Shown: one piece after another, positions 24,551 through 36,999 of the stretch
Position numbering within the stretch: position 1 is the stretch's first letter
How the letters are laid out: each line of letters opens with the position of its first letter
NCBI GenBank assembly: GCA_951213105.1
Contig: OX578133.1
Coordinates: 142,954,851-143,018,850 of the forward strand
Source: Amaurobius ferox
Taxonomy: Eukaryota > Arthropoda > Arachnida > Araneae > Amaurobiidae
Reading direction: 5' to 3'
Length of the DNA stretch: 64,000 bases
The notes under the pieces: model-generated
What the model saw: the letters and a program-made list of their open reading frames with translations, nothing else
What the model was told of the DNA's origin: nothing
Databases searched by the model: none
Position numbers and translations under genes: made by a program

Positions 24551-24804
24551 GTCGAATGAAATGGCTATTTCGGATTTTCACCCTAACTTTCGTAGTTGAA
24601 GTAAGGACACACAGAAAGAAACACCTGCTTTTACCAAAACGCTGATTTACGTATTTGGCACGGAGCCAATTGCTATTATGCGTTTCTATATTTGCATATT
24701 GCACTCGAAGTATACATTAAGTTTCGTCCAATAAAATTCATTTGTTCGCTCTTAATCTGAGAATTTGCATTTCGTGCTTATTTTTTGGATGAACGTGTAT
24801 ATTA

Positions 24805-27800
24805 GCCTAATCTATAACTTCAATTTGATTTTAAAATATATTAAATTATTTACTCAACCGAATTTTTGGATTTAATATTTGGCATTTACTAATTAAAATT
24901 TTCGTGTAATTAATATGCATTGAAATATTATATTTTCTCAATTTATTAAAGTCATTTTAAACTGACTGAAATTGAAGTAAATATAGAAATATATTCCTAT
25001 CAATAATTATTTGAGATTATCTAACAAGAAGCATATAAATAAAAGCAACGCAAGGTAGATTTATTTTGATATTTGATGCTGATATTTTTCCAATAATATA
25101 TTTTGGGTTACCTTTTTGAATGAAAGTATTATTTTCGTATTTAGTCTGGAGATGATGGACAAATGGAACATCTGCTGCATGCTTCCGATAAGTTAGTTGG
25201 TACCCGATAATATATCTTTAGATTAATTACTAGATTTCCTGTCAAAAGCTATGGAATATCTAGATCGGAACTTTTTGAATTGTCTACATTTCTGCAGGAT
25301 ATGGTTATAAACGAAGCTTTCAAAAACTGACACGCAATATTTTCCATCTTGTTGATTCGACGGCAAAGTTAATATAAGAGTTTTGTAAGTAATGCAAGAG
25401 TTTCTAAATGTTCTTCGTACTATTATGATGTATTTTATGGATAAAAAATTCCATGTGAACTAATATTGGCAAAAGCAGTTGATTATGGGATCATATTTCC
25501 ATGGAAGAAATAGGGTTGGAATTATAAGAATATTTTAAGGACATCAATGTGATGAATTTAAACATAAAAGTGTGTTTACTGTACTGCATCTATAATATCT
25601 ACGTTGTTACTAGGTAGCAAACATGTTTGTAAATAATATGATAATTGAGGGATTGTTTATCAAACCTTTTCTTTATTATTTTCCAGAACGTTGCAGAAGC
25701 ATTTACATTTTTTATGGACTGCTGTACGCTTCAACAACGCAGAAAATGGACACAGTTTAGATTAACACTAATTTTAGTATATTTGACTTTGCGTAAACTA
25801 ATACTAAAATAAACTAATACGGTTTAAAATCTGAAATATTTTATCCTCAGATATTCTCCCTATTAAGTTTAACCAATAAAATGAAGTACGTAAATTGGTT
25901 AAAACGTTTTCGATTTATGAACGATTATTACAGACCTACTAAACAGACATTTTAATTCCCTTTGTTACCCAAGGAAGTGTAGGAAGTTAAAACTTAATCC
26001 CGGATTCAATCTCATTGATTGATAAAATTTCACAAAATTATATTAATTATTTCAAGAGATCATTTTGGAATTTTCGTTTTTATATATTAAAGGTGTTCAA
26101 AATCAGAAATATTTTGAGCCACAAAACTCCTCTTTTTTAAGCTTAACAGACCAGTGAAACAGTATGTAAATCTGTTGATCCTCGAGTTTTAAGTTATTTT
26201 GAGAGACAGCAGATAGATAGAAAGACAGAATCAGCTTTTGAATTATCTTTCTTCCATGCTTCGTTGTAGGGTGATAGAACTTGCATCAGAATATTCCTGT
26301 GGCGCCGTAAATTTGAAGTACTAACTGTCTAACATGGCATGAGACTCAATGTTTCTGTATTTTCTGTTTTTTAACAGTAAAAAAAATCGAACTTCGACTC
26401 ACAATACTACACTATTGTATCCATGTTTTAAATTTTAATATTACTAGATCTGTCCTCATAATTTTCTTTAACACAGCCTACATAATTATCAGAATTCTTC
26501 CCGTGGTTTAGGAGATATTTAAGTTAAAAACTTGTATTGAAATTTCCCTTTTTATATATTAGATAACAAGAACAGTCATATTATAGAAGTATGTGTAAAA
26601 TTGAAAAAATATCTGCAGTTTTATAAGAAATTTTTTATAGAACTCTTCTAATTTTATTACTATGGTTTTACAAGAATAAGAGCTGAATTTAATATTTATT
26701 TCCCATTAAAAACAAGCAGTAGCTCTAAACCTTTTCTTTGATAAACATTAGGACTCCACTTTGCATTTGCATTTAAGATTGCATTTGACAAATATAGACA
26801 AACATGTATACTTCTTTATAAAAAACTGCATAGTAAATATGTGAAAACCCGTTTTTGGAATTTCTCCAAAAGCTCTTTTTGAAAATGGGAGCATTGCTCT
26901 GTAGACAAGACATTAATGGCATTAAAAATAAATCGGGTTAATAAACTCCAAATGTAGTCGTGGATTTGAGTTTCATATATTAAATTTTTTATAAATCACT
27001 TTATTATATGTAAAATGTTGTCTGGGTTCTTTCGATTTCTATGCGAGTATGAATTTCTAAGTGTGAACAATTTCTATATTCAACTTCAATTACTTCAAAA
27101 CAATGTCTTTTCCGCGGAAAGAAATCAAAATTTATAGTTAGAAGTATTGCAAATTTGCGAATAACAGTTAATGGGTCTGGTAACAACTGCTGCAGCTGTC
27201 CCATGTAGCTATTTTGCAGCTTTTGCAGTTCAGTGTGTGAAACGAACGGTCAAGTATGATGTTGTTATAAGATCATGTTATTGTGGTTTGTTACGATTGC
27301 TGAATGAAGCTGGTCCTGATGAATTAAAATTCATGTGTTTGTAACCTGCTTAATTGTTTTCATAAACAGATAACTCAATACGAGTGTGGGTCTATTTATA
27401 TTCTTCAGGATTTCTGACAGCAAGATCTTTTGCCCTTTCCAATTACTATGATATTGAATAGTCGTACACGTAATCGTTTATATCAGACACAACATCGTGT
27501 TTTAAAAAATAGCATCTGTACCGTACTATTAATGCAATATACTATAAGATCACATAACCATGAGCAGCATTGAAACTACCTTATAGGAATGTTTAACAAT
27601 TAGAAATGTACAGTTACCATTTCTTCATAGTCATATTTATTCACAATTCATTTGAAACAATTCATCCAGTGCACATTCAACAATTTTGGTACATTATCAT
27701 TCCGCATATTGATTATATATCTTATTTCTTTTTAAATTCACAATTTTATAGCTTTTTTCATTTAATCATATACATTCACTTTTGCCATAAGTTTTGAATT

Positions 27801-28555
27801 ACTTTTGGGATCAGACTACTTTGATGGTTAAATGTTCTAGGGGCATACTTGACACCCCATATATAAATTATTCAATTTAAAATGGCCCCATTCTGACAAT
27901 TCCACTTATTTAGTGTGTGAATTTGATTTTATAGCTTCTCTAATTCTTCGTACGACAATGTTTCACTTTCTGAATCTTTTATCATATATCTATTGCATTT
28001 TCATATTCTTCATCATAAAATCAGTAGATGCAGTTTGTCCTCCTGTGCAAATCTAGTACTGTGTGTTAGACAACTGCTAACTTTTTAGGGGAAGTGTAAA
28101 GTATAGGCTTTACAGCGTACTTCTTTGTAATTGAGAGAGATGTTCAGAATTACACCATAGATGCAATTAGAGGAAAAATGGTTTGGGTTAATATTTTCCA
28201 GTCAGTGATAGTGAACTGTTGCACATTATCTAAAATGCGCTATTACTTAATTTTGAAATTGTCATAAAAGGGAATATAACTTTTGAACAAAATAATAAGT
28301 CTTAAATTGGGAAATCTATCTTAATACTATCATGATGGTTGAAATGTGCATTGCAGCATCTATATTTAGGAATAGTGTTATCAATCATTTTGCAGATTGG
28401 CGCTTCATTCAAATTCAATATATTGGTTTTCATGATACTCTTTCTATTTTCTTATAAGGACTAAAAGAGTATTATTGCAGTATGGAAAATAATACGTTAT
28501 TTGAAGATGTGGAAATAGCTTTCTAGATACAAAATAAGGACTTTTGGATACAGAA
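24805..28555. other. AT-rich intergenic stretch
   Basis: About 3.7 kb with no recognisable coding domain, RNA or dispersed family. Open frames at 27004-27204 (-) and 27606-27797 (+) are short, low-complexity and unrecognised. Confidence 0.45.
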
Positions 28556-28558
28556 TGC

Positions 28559-28597
28559 CGATATCTTATTGAACTTGCTCTGTTCAATAGGATATCG
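28559..28597. repeat. 16-bp stem hairpin bordering the ATGT array
   Basis: cgatatcttattgaac (28559-28574) pairs with gttcaataggatatcg (28582-28597) over 16 positions with one G-T wobble, around a 7-nt loop. The array begins eight bases later. Confidence 0.85.
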
Positions 28598-28602
28598 ACA
28601 AG

Positions 28603-28604
<2 letters not shown>

Positions 28605-28633
<29 letters not shown>

Positions 28634-30660
28634 TGTATGTATGTATGTATGTATGTATGTATGTATGTATGTATGTATGTATGTATGTATGTATGTATGT
28701 ATGTATGTATGTATGTATGTATGTATGTATGTATGTATGTATGTATGTATGTATGTATGTATGTATGTATGTATGTATGTATGTATGTATGTATGTATGT
28801 ATGTATGTATGTATGTATGTATGTATGTATGTATGTATGTATGTATGTATGTATGTATGTATGTATGTATGTATGTATGTATGTATGTATGTATGTATGT
28901 ATGTATGTATGTATGTATGTATGTATGTATGTATGTATGTATGTATGTATGTATGTATGTATGTATGTATGTATGTATGTATGTATGTATGTATGTATGT
29001 ATGTATGTATGTATGTATGTATGTATGTATGTATGTATGTATGTATGTATGTATGTATGTATGTATGTATGTATGTATGTATGTATGTATGTATGTATGT
29101 ATGTATGTATGTATGTATGTATGTATGTATGTATGTATGTATGTATGTATGTATGTATGTATGTATGTATGTATGTATGTATGTATGTATGTATGTATGT
29201 ATGTATGTATGTATGTATGTATGTATGTATGTATGTATGTATGTATGTATGTATGTATGTATGTATGTATGTATGTATGTATGTATGTATGTATGTATGT
29301 ATGTATGTATGTATGTATGTATGTATGTATGTATGTATGTATGTATGTATGTATGTATGTATGTATGTATGTATGTATGTATGTATGTATGTATGTATGT
29401 ATGTATGTATGTATGTATGTATGTATGTATGTATGTATGTATGTATGTATGTATGTATGTATGTATGTATGTATGTATGTATGTATGTATGTATGTATGT
29501 ATGTATGTATGTATGTATGTATGTATGTATGTATGTATGTATGTATGTATGTATGTATGTATGTATGTATGTATGTATGTATGTATGTATGTATGTATGT
29601 ATGTATGTATGTATGTATGTATGTATGTATGTATGTATGTATGTATGTATGTATGTATGTATGTATGTATGTATGTATGTATGTATGTATGTATGTATGT
29701 ATGTATGTATGTATGTATGTATGTATGTATGTATGTATGTATGTATGTATGTATGTATGTATGTATGTATGTATGTATGTATGTATGTATGTATGTATGT
29801 ATGTATGTATGTATGTATGTATGTATGTATGTATGTATGTATGTATGTATGTATGTATGTATGTATGTATGTATGTATGTATGTATGTATGTATGTATGT
29901 ATGTATGTATGTATGTATGTATGTATGTATGTATGTATGTATGTATGTATGTATGTATGTATGTATGTATGTATGTATGTATGTATGTATGTATGTATGT
30001 ATGTATGTATGTATGTATGTATGTATGTATGTATGTATGTATGTATGTATGTATGTATGTATGTATGTATGTATGTATGTATGTATGTATGTATGTATGT
30101 ATGTATGTATGTATGTATGTATGTATGTATGTATGTATGTATGTATGTATGTATGTATGTATGTATGTATGTATGTATGTATGTATGTATGTATGTATGT
30201 ATGTATGTATGTATGTATGTATGTATGTATGTATGTATGTATGTATGTATGTATGTATGTATGTATGTATGTATGTATGTATGTATGTATGTATGTATGT
30301 ATGTATGTATGTATGTATGTATGTATGTATGTATGTATGTATGTATGTATGTATGTATGTATGTATGTATGTATGTATGTATGTATGTATGTATGTATGT
30401 ATGTATGTATGTATGTATGTATGTATGTATGTATGTATGTATGTATGTATGTATGTATGTATGTATGTATGTATGTATGTATGTATGTATGTATGTATGT
30501 ATGTATGTATGTATGTATGTATGTATGTATGTATGTATGTATGTATGTATGTATGTATGTATGTATGTATGTATGTATGTATGTATGTATGTATGTATGT
30601 ATGTATGTATGTATGTATGTATGTATGTATGTATGTATGTATGTATGTATGTATGTATGT
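28605..30660. repeat. Uninterrupted (ATGT)n microsatellite, ~514 units
   Basis: All rows from 28605 to 30660 show the same tetranucleotide in the same phase, 2056 bp without a visible substitution. Neither strand produces stops from this unit, so every frame is open: Met-Tyr-Val-Cys on plus and Thr-Tyr-Ile-His on minus. The 700-940-residue ORFs here are artefacts of that. Confidence 0.98.
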
Positions 30661-31315
30661 ATATATATACATATACATATATATATATACAATTATGTAT
30701 GTATACATATACATATATATATATACAATTATGTATTGTATACATACATATACATATATATATATACAATTATGTATTGTATACATACATATACATATAT
30801 ATATATACAATTATGTATTGTATACATACATATACATATATATATATACAATTATGTATTGTATACATACATATACATATATATATATACAATTATGTAT
30901 TGTATACATACATATACATATATATATATACAATTATGTATTGTATACATACATATACATATATATATATATACAATTATGTATTGTATATATACATATA
31001 CATATATATATATATACAATTATGTATTGTATATATACATATACATATATATATATATACAATTATGTATTGTATATATACATATACATATATATATATA
31101 TACAATTATGTATTGTATATATACATATACATATATATATATATACAATTATGTATTGTATATATACATATACATATATATATATACAATTATGTATTGT
31201 ATATATACATATACATATATATATATACAATTATGTATTGTATATATACATATACATACATATATATATACAATTATGTATTGTATATATACATACAATT
31301 ATATGTTGTATATAT
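30661..31315. repeat. 41-43 bp minisatellite, about 15 units in two subtypes
   Basis: The anchor 'caattatgtattgta' recurs every 41-43 bp. Units before about 30960 contain 'tatacatacatatacat' (41 bp); later units contain 'tatatatacatatacat' with two extra bases (43 bp), reverting to shorter spacing near 31146. The block abuts the ATGT array directly, suggesting both arose from the same AT-rich tract. Confidence 0.9.
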
Positions 31316-31319
31316 ATAT

Positions 31320-32035
31320 TGTTAACAAGCATAACATTAATTTGCACAGAATGCAAATACTGTTCATGCCCCGAGTAAGCCTCAGGAATGAAAGGAAGGA
31401 GTAGGAATTATTATTTTTAATTTCATGCATTACTGTCATTGCGATTGTGTTATGGAGAGGTCATGGTGAAAATATTCATTGAATTCAACAATTGTGTTAT
31501 GGAGAAGTGATTTTGTGAGTGATGTAAAAGTACAACTATGGATCCCAAAAGGGACATAGAAACCTTAGCAATTACGCCAAATGATGTGCACAAAAGAGAA
31601 TAAGGCGACCTTTTATATTTTTATCTGAGGATATAGCATAGATCTGATTCTAAGTCATGTACAAAAAAGAGATCCTGTATCGCACATACTGCATTTCAGT
31701 AGAATATTCTGTAAATAATGTAGTAACTGATGATATGTACGAAGTAGAATATTAAATAGTAATTGTGAATTTAATCATGAAAATATTTAAACATAAGTAA
31801 TATTTATAATAAAATTCAAATTTGAGCACAATTATATCATTGTACTAGGCTCACTAATTCACTGAATGTATAATAAATCATTTTACTTTCAATTAACACC
31901 AGACAACACACAATGGCGGGTAATCACAAATACTATGTAAATTTAAGACACGGTAGTTACAAGAAAATTTATTGTAATTATCCCCACATTTTAGTGTGCG
32001 ACCACCTCTCTACTAAATTTATTTACATCACAGAA
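31320..32035. other. AT-rich intergenic DNA
   Basis: No feature recognised. Confidence 0.4.
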
Positions 32036-32039
32036 AATA

Positions 32040-32920
32040 TCAATTTTTTAATTAGAAGTTACATCTCTAAAACCGCAAGAGGAATTCCTTAGTGACTCCC
32101 TCCCTCAACTTCCTTCATCAGAATTTGATGAATCCATATAATTCATAATCTAAGCTCTATCTATAACCGACTCTGAAAAAATAAACTTTTCTGGGAAGAA
32201 TGTTTAACCGCAAGATAAAATCCCTAGTGAATACTCTAACACCTAAGAAACTTGATACTGAATACTTATCAATCAGCATCTAAATCTTATCCATAACCGA
32301 TTCTGAGAATTATGTGTTTAAAAAAAACTGAAAATTTTAGAACCGGAGTGAGAAAAGAACAGGAAGTAAAAATTTGTAATAAGCCCCTAACCCCTCTGAA
32401 ATTTGATGCTGAATTCATATCAGTTATCATCGAAAATATATCTATATAGAATCTATAAGAGATGTTTTGAAGAAAACTTTTGAGTAAGGAGACAAACCCC
32501 GAAAACAGAAAGCTTTTGTGAAGCTCCCAGCCCCCTCCGGAAGTTGATGCTTAATCCATATGAGTTGTTATATAACCGCATTTATAGCCGATCTTGAAAA
32601 ATTGGTAGCAAAGAAAATATATTTTTTAATTGAAAGTGGAAACTCAACCGGAATTTAAATTCCTGAGTGAGTCCTTTAATCACCATCTGAATTTAGTGAC
32701 CAATCCATATCAATCAGTATTAAGGGTCTATCTATAGCAAATTTTGAGAAATAGATGCTTCAAATAAACATTTATGAACTCGAAAGATAAAATGAAGAGA
32801 AAGTGAAATTCCTTAGTGCACGCCACATTATCTGCCTAAATCCATATCAGTCGTCATCTTAGCTGAATCTATAGCGTATCTTGCGAAATATATATTGCAA
32901 GGGAAAATATTTAATAAAAA
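32040..32920. repeat. Diverged ~140-bp tandem array, six units
   Basis: A landmark of the form 'tctatctataaccgactctga' recurs near 32153, 32285, 32436, 32576, 32738 and 32866, each preceded by 'ttgatgctgaatccatatca'-like text and a 'ccctaacccc'-like block. Spacing varies from about 127 to 162 bp through indels. No known family is recognised. Confidence 0.75.
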
Positions 32921-33590
32921 AATAGTACGGAAAGATTTTTGTCACAAGTTAAGAAACCGAATAAGAATTTTTTTTTTCTTTTGGGTACAATAATCGACTT
33001 TTTTAATAAATGAAAATAATACACACAGTTTGAACACGGAGGGATTCAAAACTCAGCTCATACCCAGCTATACTGCACAGTTTTGGGTAAATGAATATGG
33101 CTCATGTTCTAATTACGCCTTTAAAACATTTACTTTGAAAATCCACTCCTTCATCTTAATTTAACAAACATTCAAGATCATTATTGATCGTCACTCTAAT
33201 GTTATCTAAAATTACATGGCCGAGATCGAATAGCTATTGCAAAAGCCAATCACATAAGCTCTGCTTGTGGGCTATTTTTGTTAGATTGATAAATTGGATT
33301 AGGGTTTTCCTTGAGTATATTTTAACCTATATATTAAACAGATGGTAGGGAAACTCGGAGATAGTGTAAGATCAGTGTTGCGACTTCTGCCTTATAACAG
33401 GGCGAAGAACAAAAGCAAAAGTTCTTAATTTATCATTCATTGTTACCCTTGGACCATGTTTGAACGGCCCCTCCGCTCGGTAGCTCTGTAGCAGTAAACA
33501 CAAAACTCACACACACAAATATATATTTTTTATCTCTCTCTGTATATATATATAGAAAATGCACCCACGTTGCCTGGAATTTAAATAAAT
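32921..33590. other. AT-rich DNA with possible pol III fragment
   Basis: 'gctcggtagctctgtagcag' at about 33476 is weakly tRNA-like but no B box follows. Otherwise nothing is supported. Confidence 0.35.
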
Positions 33591-33594
33591 CAGG

Positions 33595-33830
33595 GTAGTC
33601 TGTCTGTCTGTCTGTATGTCTGTCTCATCATCACGAGAGAAAACCTGAACCGAATTTAAGTAAATTTCGTGGGTAAACTTGGAATAGCCCTACTTGAAAT
33701 TTAGTCCATATTTTGAGTTTCGAGAATCAGGGTTTGTCTAGATGTTAATTAAAAACTCATAGTTAAACTTTCTATCAATATAGCATTATGTAGGCGATAT
33801 TTTTCCTAGTAAATTTATTCGATGAAAATG
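33595..33830 (-). repeat. Family 4 repeat, copy 1
   Basis: Minus-strand match to 39835-40055 and 41375-41610: 'ctctatgg', 'gaaactcgaaa', 'taaattttaagt', 'tacccacaaaatttc', 'aattcggttca', 'cgtgatgatgagac' and then a GACA run. Here the GACA run is longest (33599-33630 as GTCT). Confidence 0.7.
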
Positions 33831-34561
33831 ATATCATGTCGCTTAGCAACGGATTTTAAACCAATACATACATATGACAGACAATTTTTATTGAATCTTT
33901 TCCGATTTAAATACTGGAGAAATGTATATAAAATAAATTTTATAGAAATTGCATTTTTGGCTGGATTATATCAATTCCGGCCTTCAGTTTTAAAAATTAC
34001 TGGAATTATTGATATTTTCAATTTATTACGTCATCTGTTTTATTTTGGCTGAAACGATTGCAACCCATATATTGTTTTTACAGGTAATTCTCAAATAGTA
34101 CACGGACATATCTTCCAATCTACGAGAATATAAGTGGTACGGTTATATCTTCCCATACATTTTAGCGCTTTCATTTTGGTTTATATTGATATATTGGCAT
34201 ATTTTTTGAAATTTTTGTTTACAAACGAGACCAAGATTTTTGTATAGCAAGAACTTCTTATTACTTTATATTCTTAAACTTCTTATTTGGAGCGTTAATT
34301 TAAATATTTTAATAGAATGTTTTGAGTAAATAGTATATGAATTTGCATATAAGTGTGAATTTTATGTTTTTATATTATATACAAGCAGCATTCCCGTTCA
34401 TCGTACGGAGTATATAATATAAAGAAACTTAAAATTCACAATCATGTGCAAATTCCTATAGTATACTAAATGACATTGCTAAACAAATTATTCTGTTAAA
34501 ATATTTAATTTAATGCACCTAAAAAGAATTTTAAGAATATCTGTTATCGCTATACAAAAAA

Positions 34562-35352
34562 ATCTGATGTGGGCAACACATGACTTTCCTTATATAATGT
34601 AATGAATTTACTACTTTTACAGTAAAAAAAATAGGTTTCTCTTATAGTCGATACTAATATTCTTTCCAAGATATTGAATATTCGACAATTAGTCGTCATT
34701 TTCCTTAATTTAGGGTCATTTTTATTCATTTGGCGAGATTTTCGTTAATTTGGCAACATTTCAAAAAGTCGCCAAGTTGGCGACATTCCGCCAAATTCGT
34801 CACCAAAATCTCGCCAAGCGTTATGCATTAAGAAATAAGTTATTCTTACAGCAGATAAATGACTATTGGCGTTCAAATACAAAAGTATTACTCAAAGTAT
34901 CTTTTTTCATGAATGGAACGAGCTAGATCCACGAGAATGATGTCACCCAATTTATCGCATGGTATTACATATGAAAAGTGAACATGTTTCTCAATAGGAA
35001 ATATTTTTTTTATTTTATATGACTTTTTGATAATTTTTTTTTTAAAATGTACAATATCTCGAGAATGGTTCATGTTAGCGATCTAAAATTTATGTCAATC
35101 GTTTCCTAATGAAAAATTACATAAGAAATGTCTATTTGCGTAACTTTATTAGTGGTTTTGATTTTTTGACGATTTTTTCAAAATTTCATTCGAAAATTTA
35201 GGGGGGGTTCTGAACATTCGATTGCGTATAAAAACAATAGGCTTCCAGTGTTTATGGATTGTGATTTTTGTACCAAATTTCGTTCGAATCGGTTCATTCC
35301 TTCGTCAGTTATCGTCTCCACAGACTCACTGACACACACACACACACACATA

Positions 35353-35414
<62 letters not shown>

Positions 35415-35557
35415 CACACACACACACACATCACTTCAGAAATGTTTGATGCATGATCAGGGATGCTTGAAACGTGCTCTCCCGTCGAAAACTCGAATTC
35501 GAATTTTCGACCCCGTCACAATACTTTCCTTATACATTATGTATCTAAGGAAAGTAA
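34562..35557 (+). mobile_element. Family 2 element A (hairpin-ended)
   Basis: 5' end aatctgatgtgggcaacaca, then 5' subterminal actttccttatataatg. The body has a 'ttggcaacatttc...gccaagttggcg' zone, a long poly-T zone, 'caaatttcgttcgaatcggt', a (CA)n run at 35334-35430 and 'ttcgaccccgtcacaatac'. The 3' end is a hairpin at 35524-35554 (ctttccttatac / ctaaggaaag). No ORF outside the CA repeat. Elements B and C are nearly collinear, so this is a discrete mobile or amplified unit of ~1 kb. The small ORFs with Thr-His repeats come from the CA run. Confidence 0.8.
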
Positions 35558-35846
35558 TAAAAAAAGAAAAAACCTGACTGGCATCAAGCCGGAACAGGGT
35601 TTAATTATCGTCTGCATCATTAAAAATATTCTTTGCTTTAAAATGTCGCTAGAAAATAAACAATGGATCGAAGACTATATTTTTGCTCTTTCCACAGAGA
35701 AATACTCTTATTAAATTATAATACTCTTATTCGATTATTAAAAAAAATGTGAAAAGCAAGGTTTTAATATTTCTACACGTAAATTAAGTGACATAATTAA
35801 TAACTAAGTCATAAACACTTTTCAACTATGGTGTAAAGTGTTAAAA
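35558..35846. other. Spacer between family-2 elements A and B
   Basis: About 290 bp of otherwise unrecognised sequence. Its last 42 bp (35805-35846) is a solo family-1 3' hairpin end: aacacttttcaac, tatg, gtgtaaagtgtt. Confidence 0.7.
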
Positions 35847-36801
35847 AATCTGATGTGGGCAACACATGACTTTCCTTATATAATGTAATGAATTTGCTAC
35901 TTTTACAGTAAAAAAAATAGGTTTTCTTATAGTAGATACTAATATTCTTTCCAAGATACTGAATTTTCGACAATTAGTTGTCATTTTCATTGATTTAGCG
36001 TCATTTTTATCCATTTGGCAAGATTTTCGTTAATTTGGCAACATTTCAAAAAGTCGCCAAGTTGGCGATATTCCGCCAATTTCGTCGCCAAAATCTCGCC
36101 AAGCGTTATGGACGAAGAAATAAGTTATTCTTACAGCAGATAAATGATTATTGACGTTCAAATACAAAAGTTTTACTCAAAGTATCTTTTTTCATGAATG
36201 GAACGAGCTAGATCCACGAGAATGATGTCACCCAATTTATCGCATGATATTACATATGAAAAGTGAACATGTTTCTCAATAGGATTTTTTTTTCTATTTT
36301 ATATGACTTTTTGATAATTTTTTTAAAAAATATGCAATATCTCGAGAACGGTTCATGTTAGCGTTCTAAAATTTATGTCAATCGTTTTCTTATGAAAAAT
36401 TACATGAGAAATGTCTATTTGCGCAACTTTATTAGTGGTTTTGATTTTTTGACGATTTTTTCAAAATTTCATTCGAAAATTTAGGGGGGTTCTGAACATT
36501 CGATTGCGTATAAAAACAATAGGCTTCCAGTGTTTACAGATTGTGATTTTTCTACCAAATTTGATTCGAATCGGTTCATTCGTTCGTCAGTTATCGTCTC
36601 CACAGACCCACTGACACACACACACACACACACACACACATACTTTCACACACACACACACACACACACAGATATCACTTCAAAAATGTTTGATTCGTGA
36701 TCAGGGATGCTTGAAACGTGCTCTCCCGTCGAAAACTTGAATTCGAATTTTCGACCCCGTCACAATACTTTCCTTATACATTATGCATATAAGGAAAGTA
36801 A
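35847..36801 (+). mobile_element. Family 2 element B
   Basis: Collinear with A from 'aatctgatgtgggcaacaca' to the 3' hairpin ctttccttatacattatgca / tataaggaaag. The CA run is split by 'tactttca' and is shorter than in A. Its 3' flank (tatcttcaagggcagatctg) is the continuation of the family-5 arm that stops before element A. Confidence 0.8.
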
Positions 36802-36999
36802 TTATCTTCAAGGGCAGATCTGAAGAATAAAACACCCTGGCTCCGTTTGTAAACAAAATTTACAAAAAATATTAAATTGAATCAATATATGCAAAATAAA
36901 AGCGTTAAAATTGTATGGGACCAGTACTACTTATATTCGCGAATATTAGAAGATATACCATGAATTAGTAGATTACACGTATACATTGAAAATATCAAA

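Larger units (their letters stand above)
23315..24804. mobile_element. Fold-back Tc1-like element with ~550-bp inverted arms
   Basis: The left arm (23315-23876) and right arm (24262-24804) are inverted copies with many but scattered differences. Outer ends read taatatacac... and ...gtgtatatta, compatible with the TA target preference of Tc1/mariner. Landmarks shared by the arms are 'gaattttattggacgaaac', 'aggtgtttctttctgtg', 'atagccatttcattcga' and 'tagatgatggtcagc'. The arms contain not just a TIR but also the N-terminal half of a transposase, each reading inward. Only 385 bp between the arms is single-copy, and it holds the first catalytic region on the minus strand. Confidence 0.85.
34085..36990. 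mobile_element. Family 5 fold-back element, interrupted by a family-2 block
   Basis: The left arm (about 34085-34390) is repeated inverted on the right in two parts: 34415-34560, and after a 2.24-kb insertion, 36801-36990. Matching blocks are 'ttgtatagc'/'gctatacaa', 'gaatttgcatataagtgtga'/'tcacaatcatgtgcaaattc', 'cgtttgtaaacaaaa' and 'gtatgggaagatata'. The centre (about 34391-34415) reads 'cagcattcccgttcatcgta'. Half copies lie at 40050-40260 and 42420-42670, and tandem pieces at 37960-38410. There is no coding capacity. Confidence 0.7.

Noticed and set aside
28444..31404. Open frames of 700-940 residues on both strands
   Set aside because: They are the (ATGT)n array read in frame; the unit has no stop in any frame and the peptide is a four-residue repeat.
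35178..35577. Cys-Val and Thr-His repeat ORFs
   Set aside because: They arise from the CA run inside family-2 element A.
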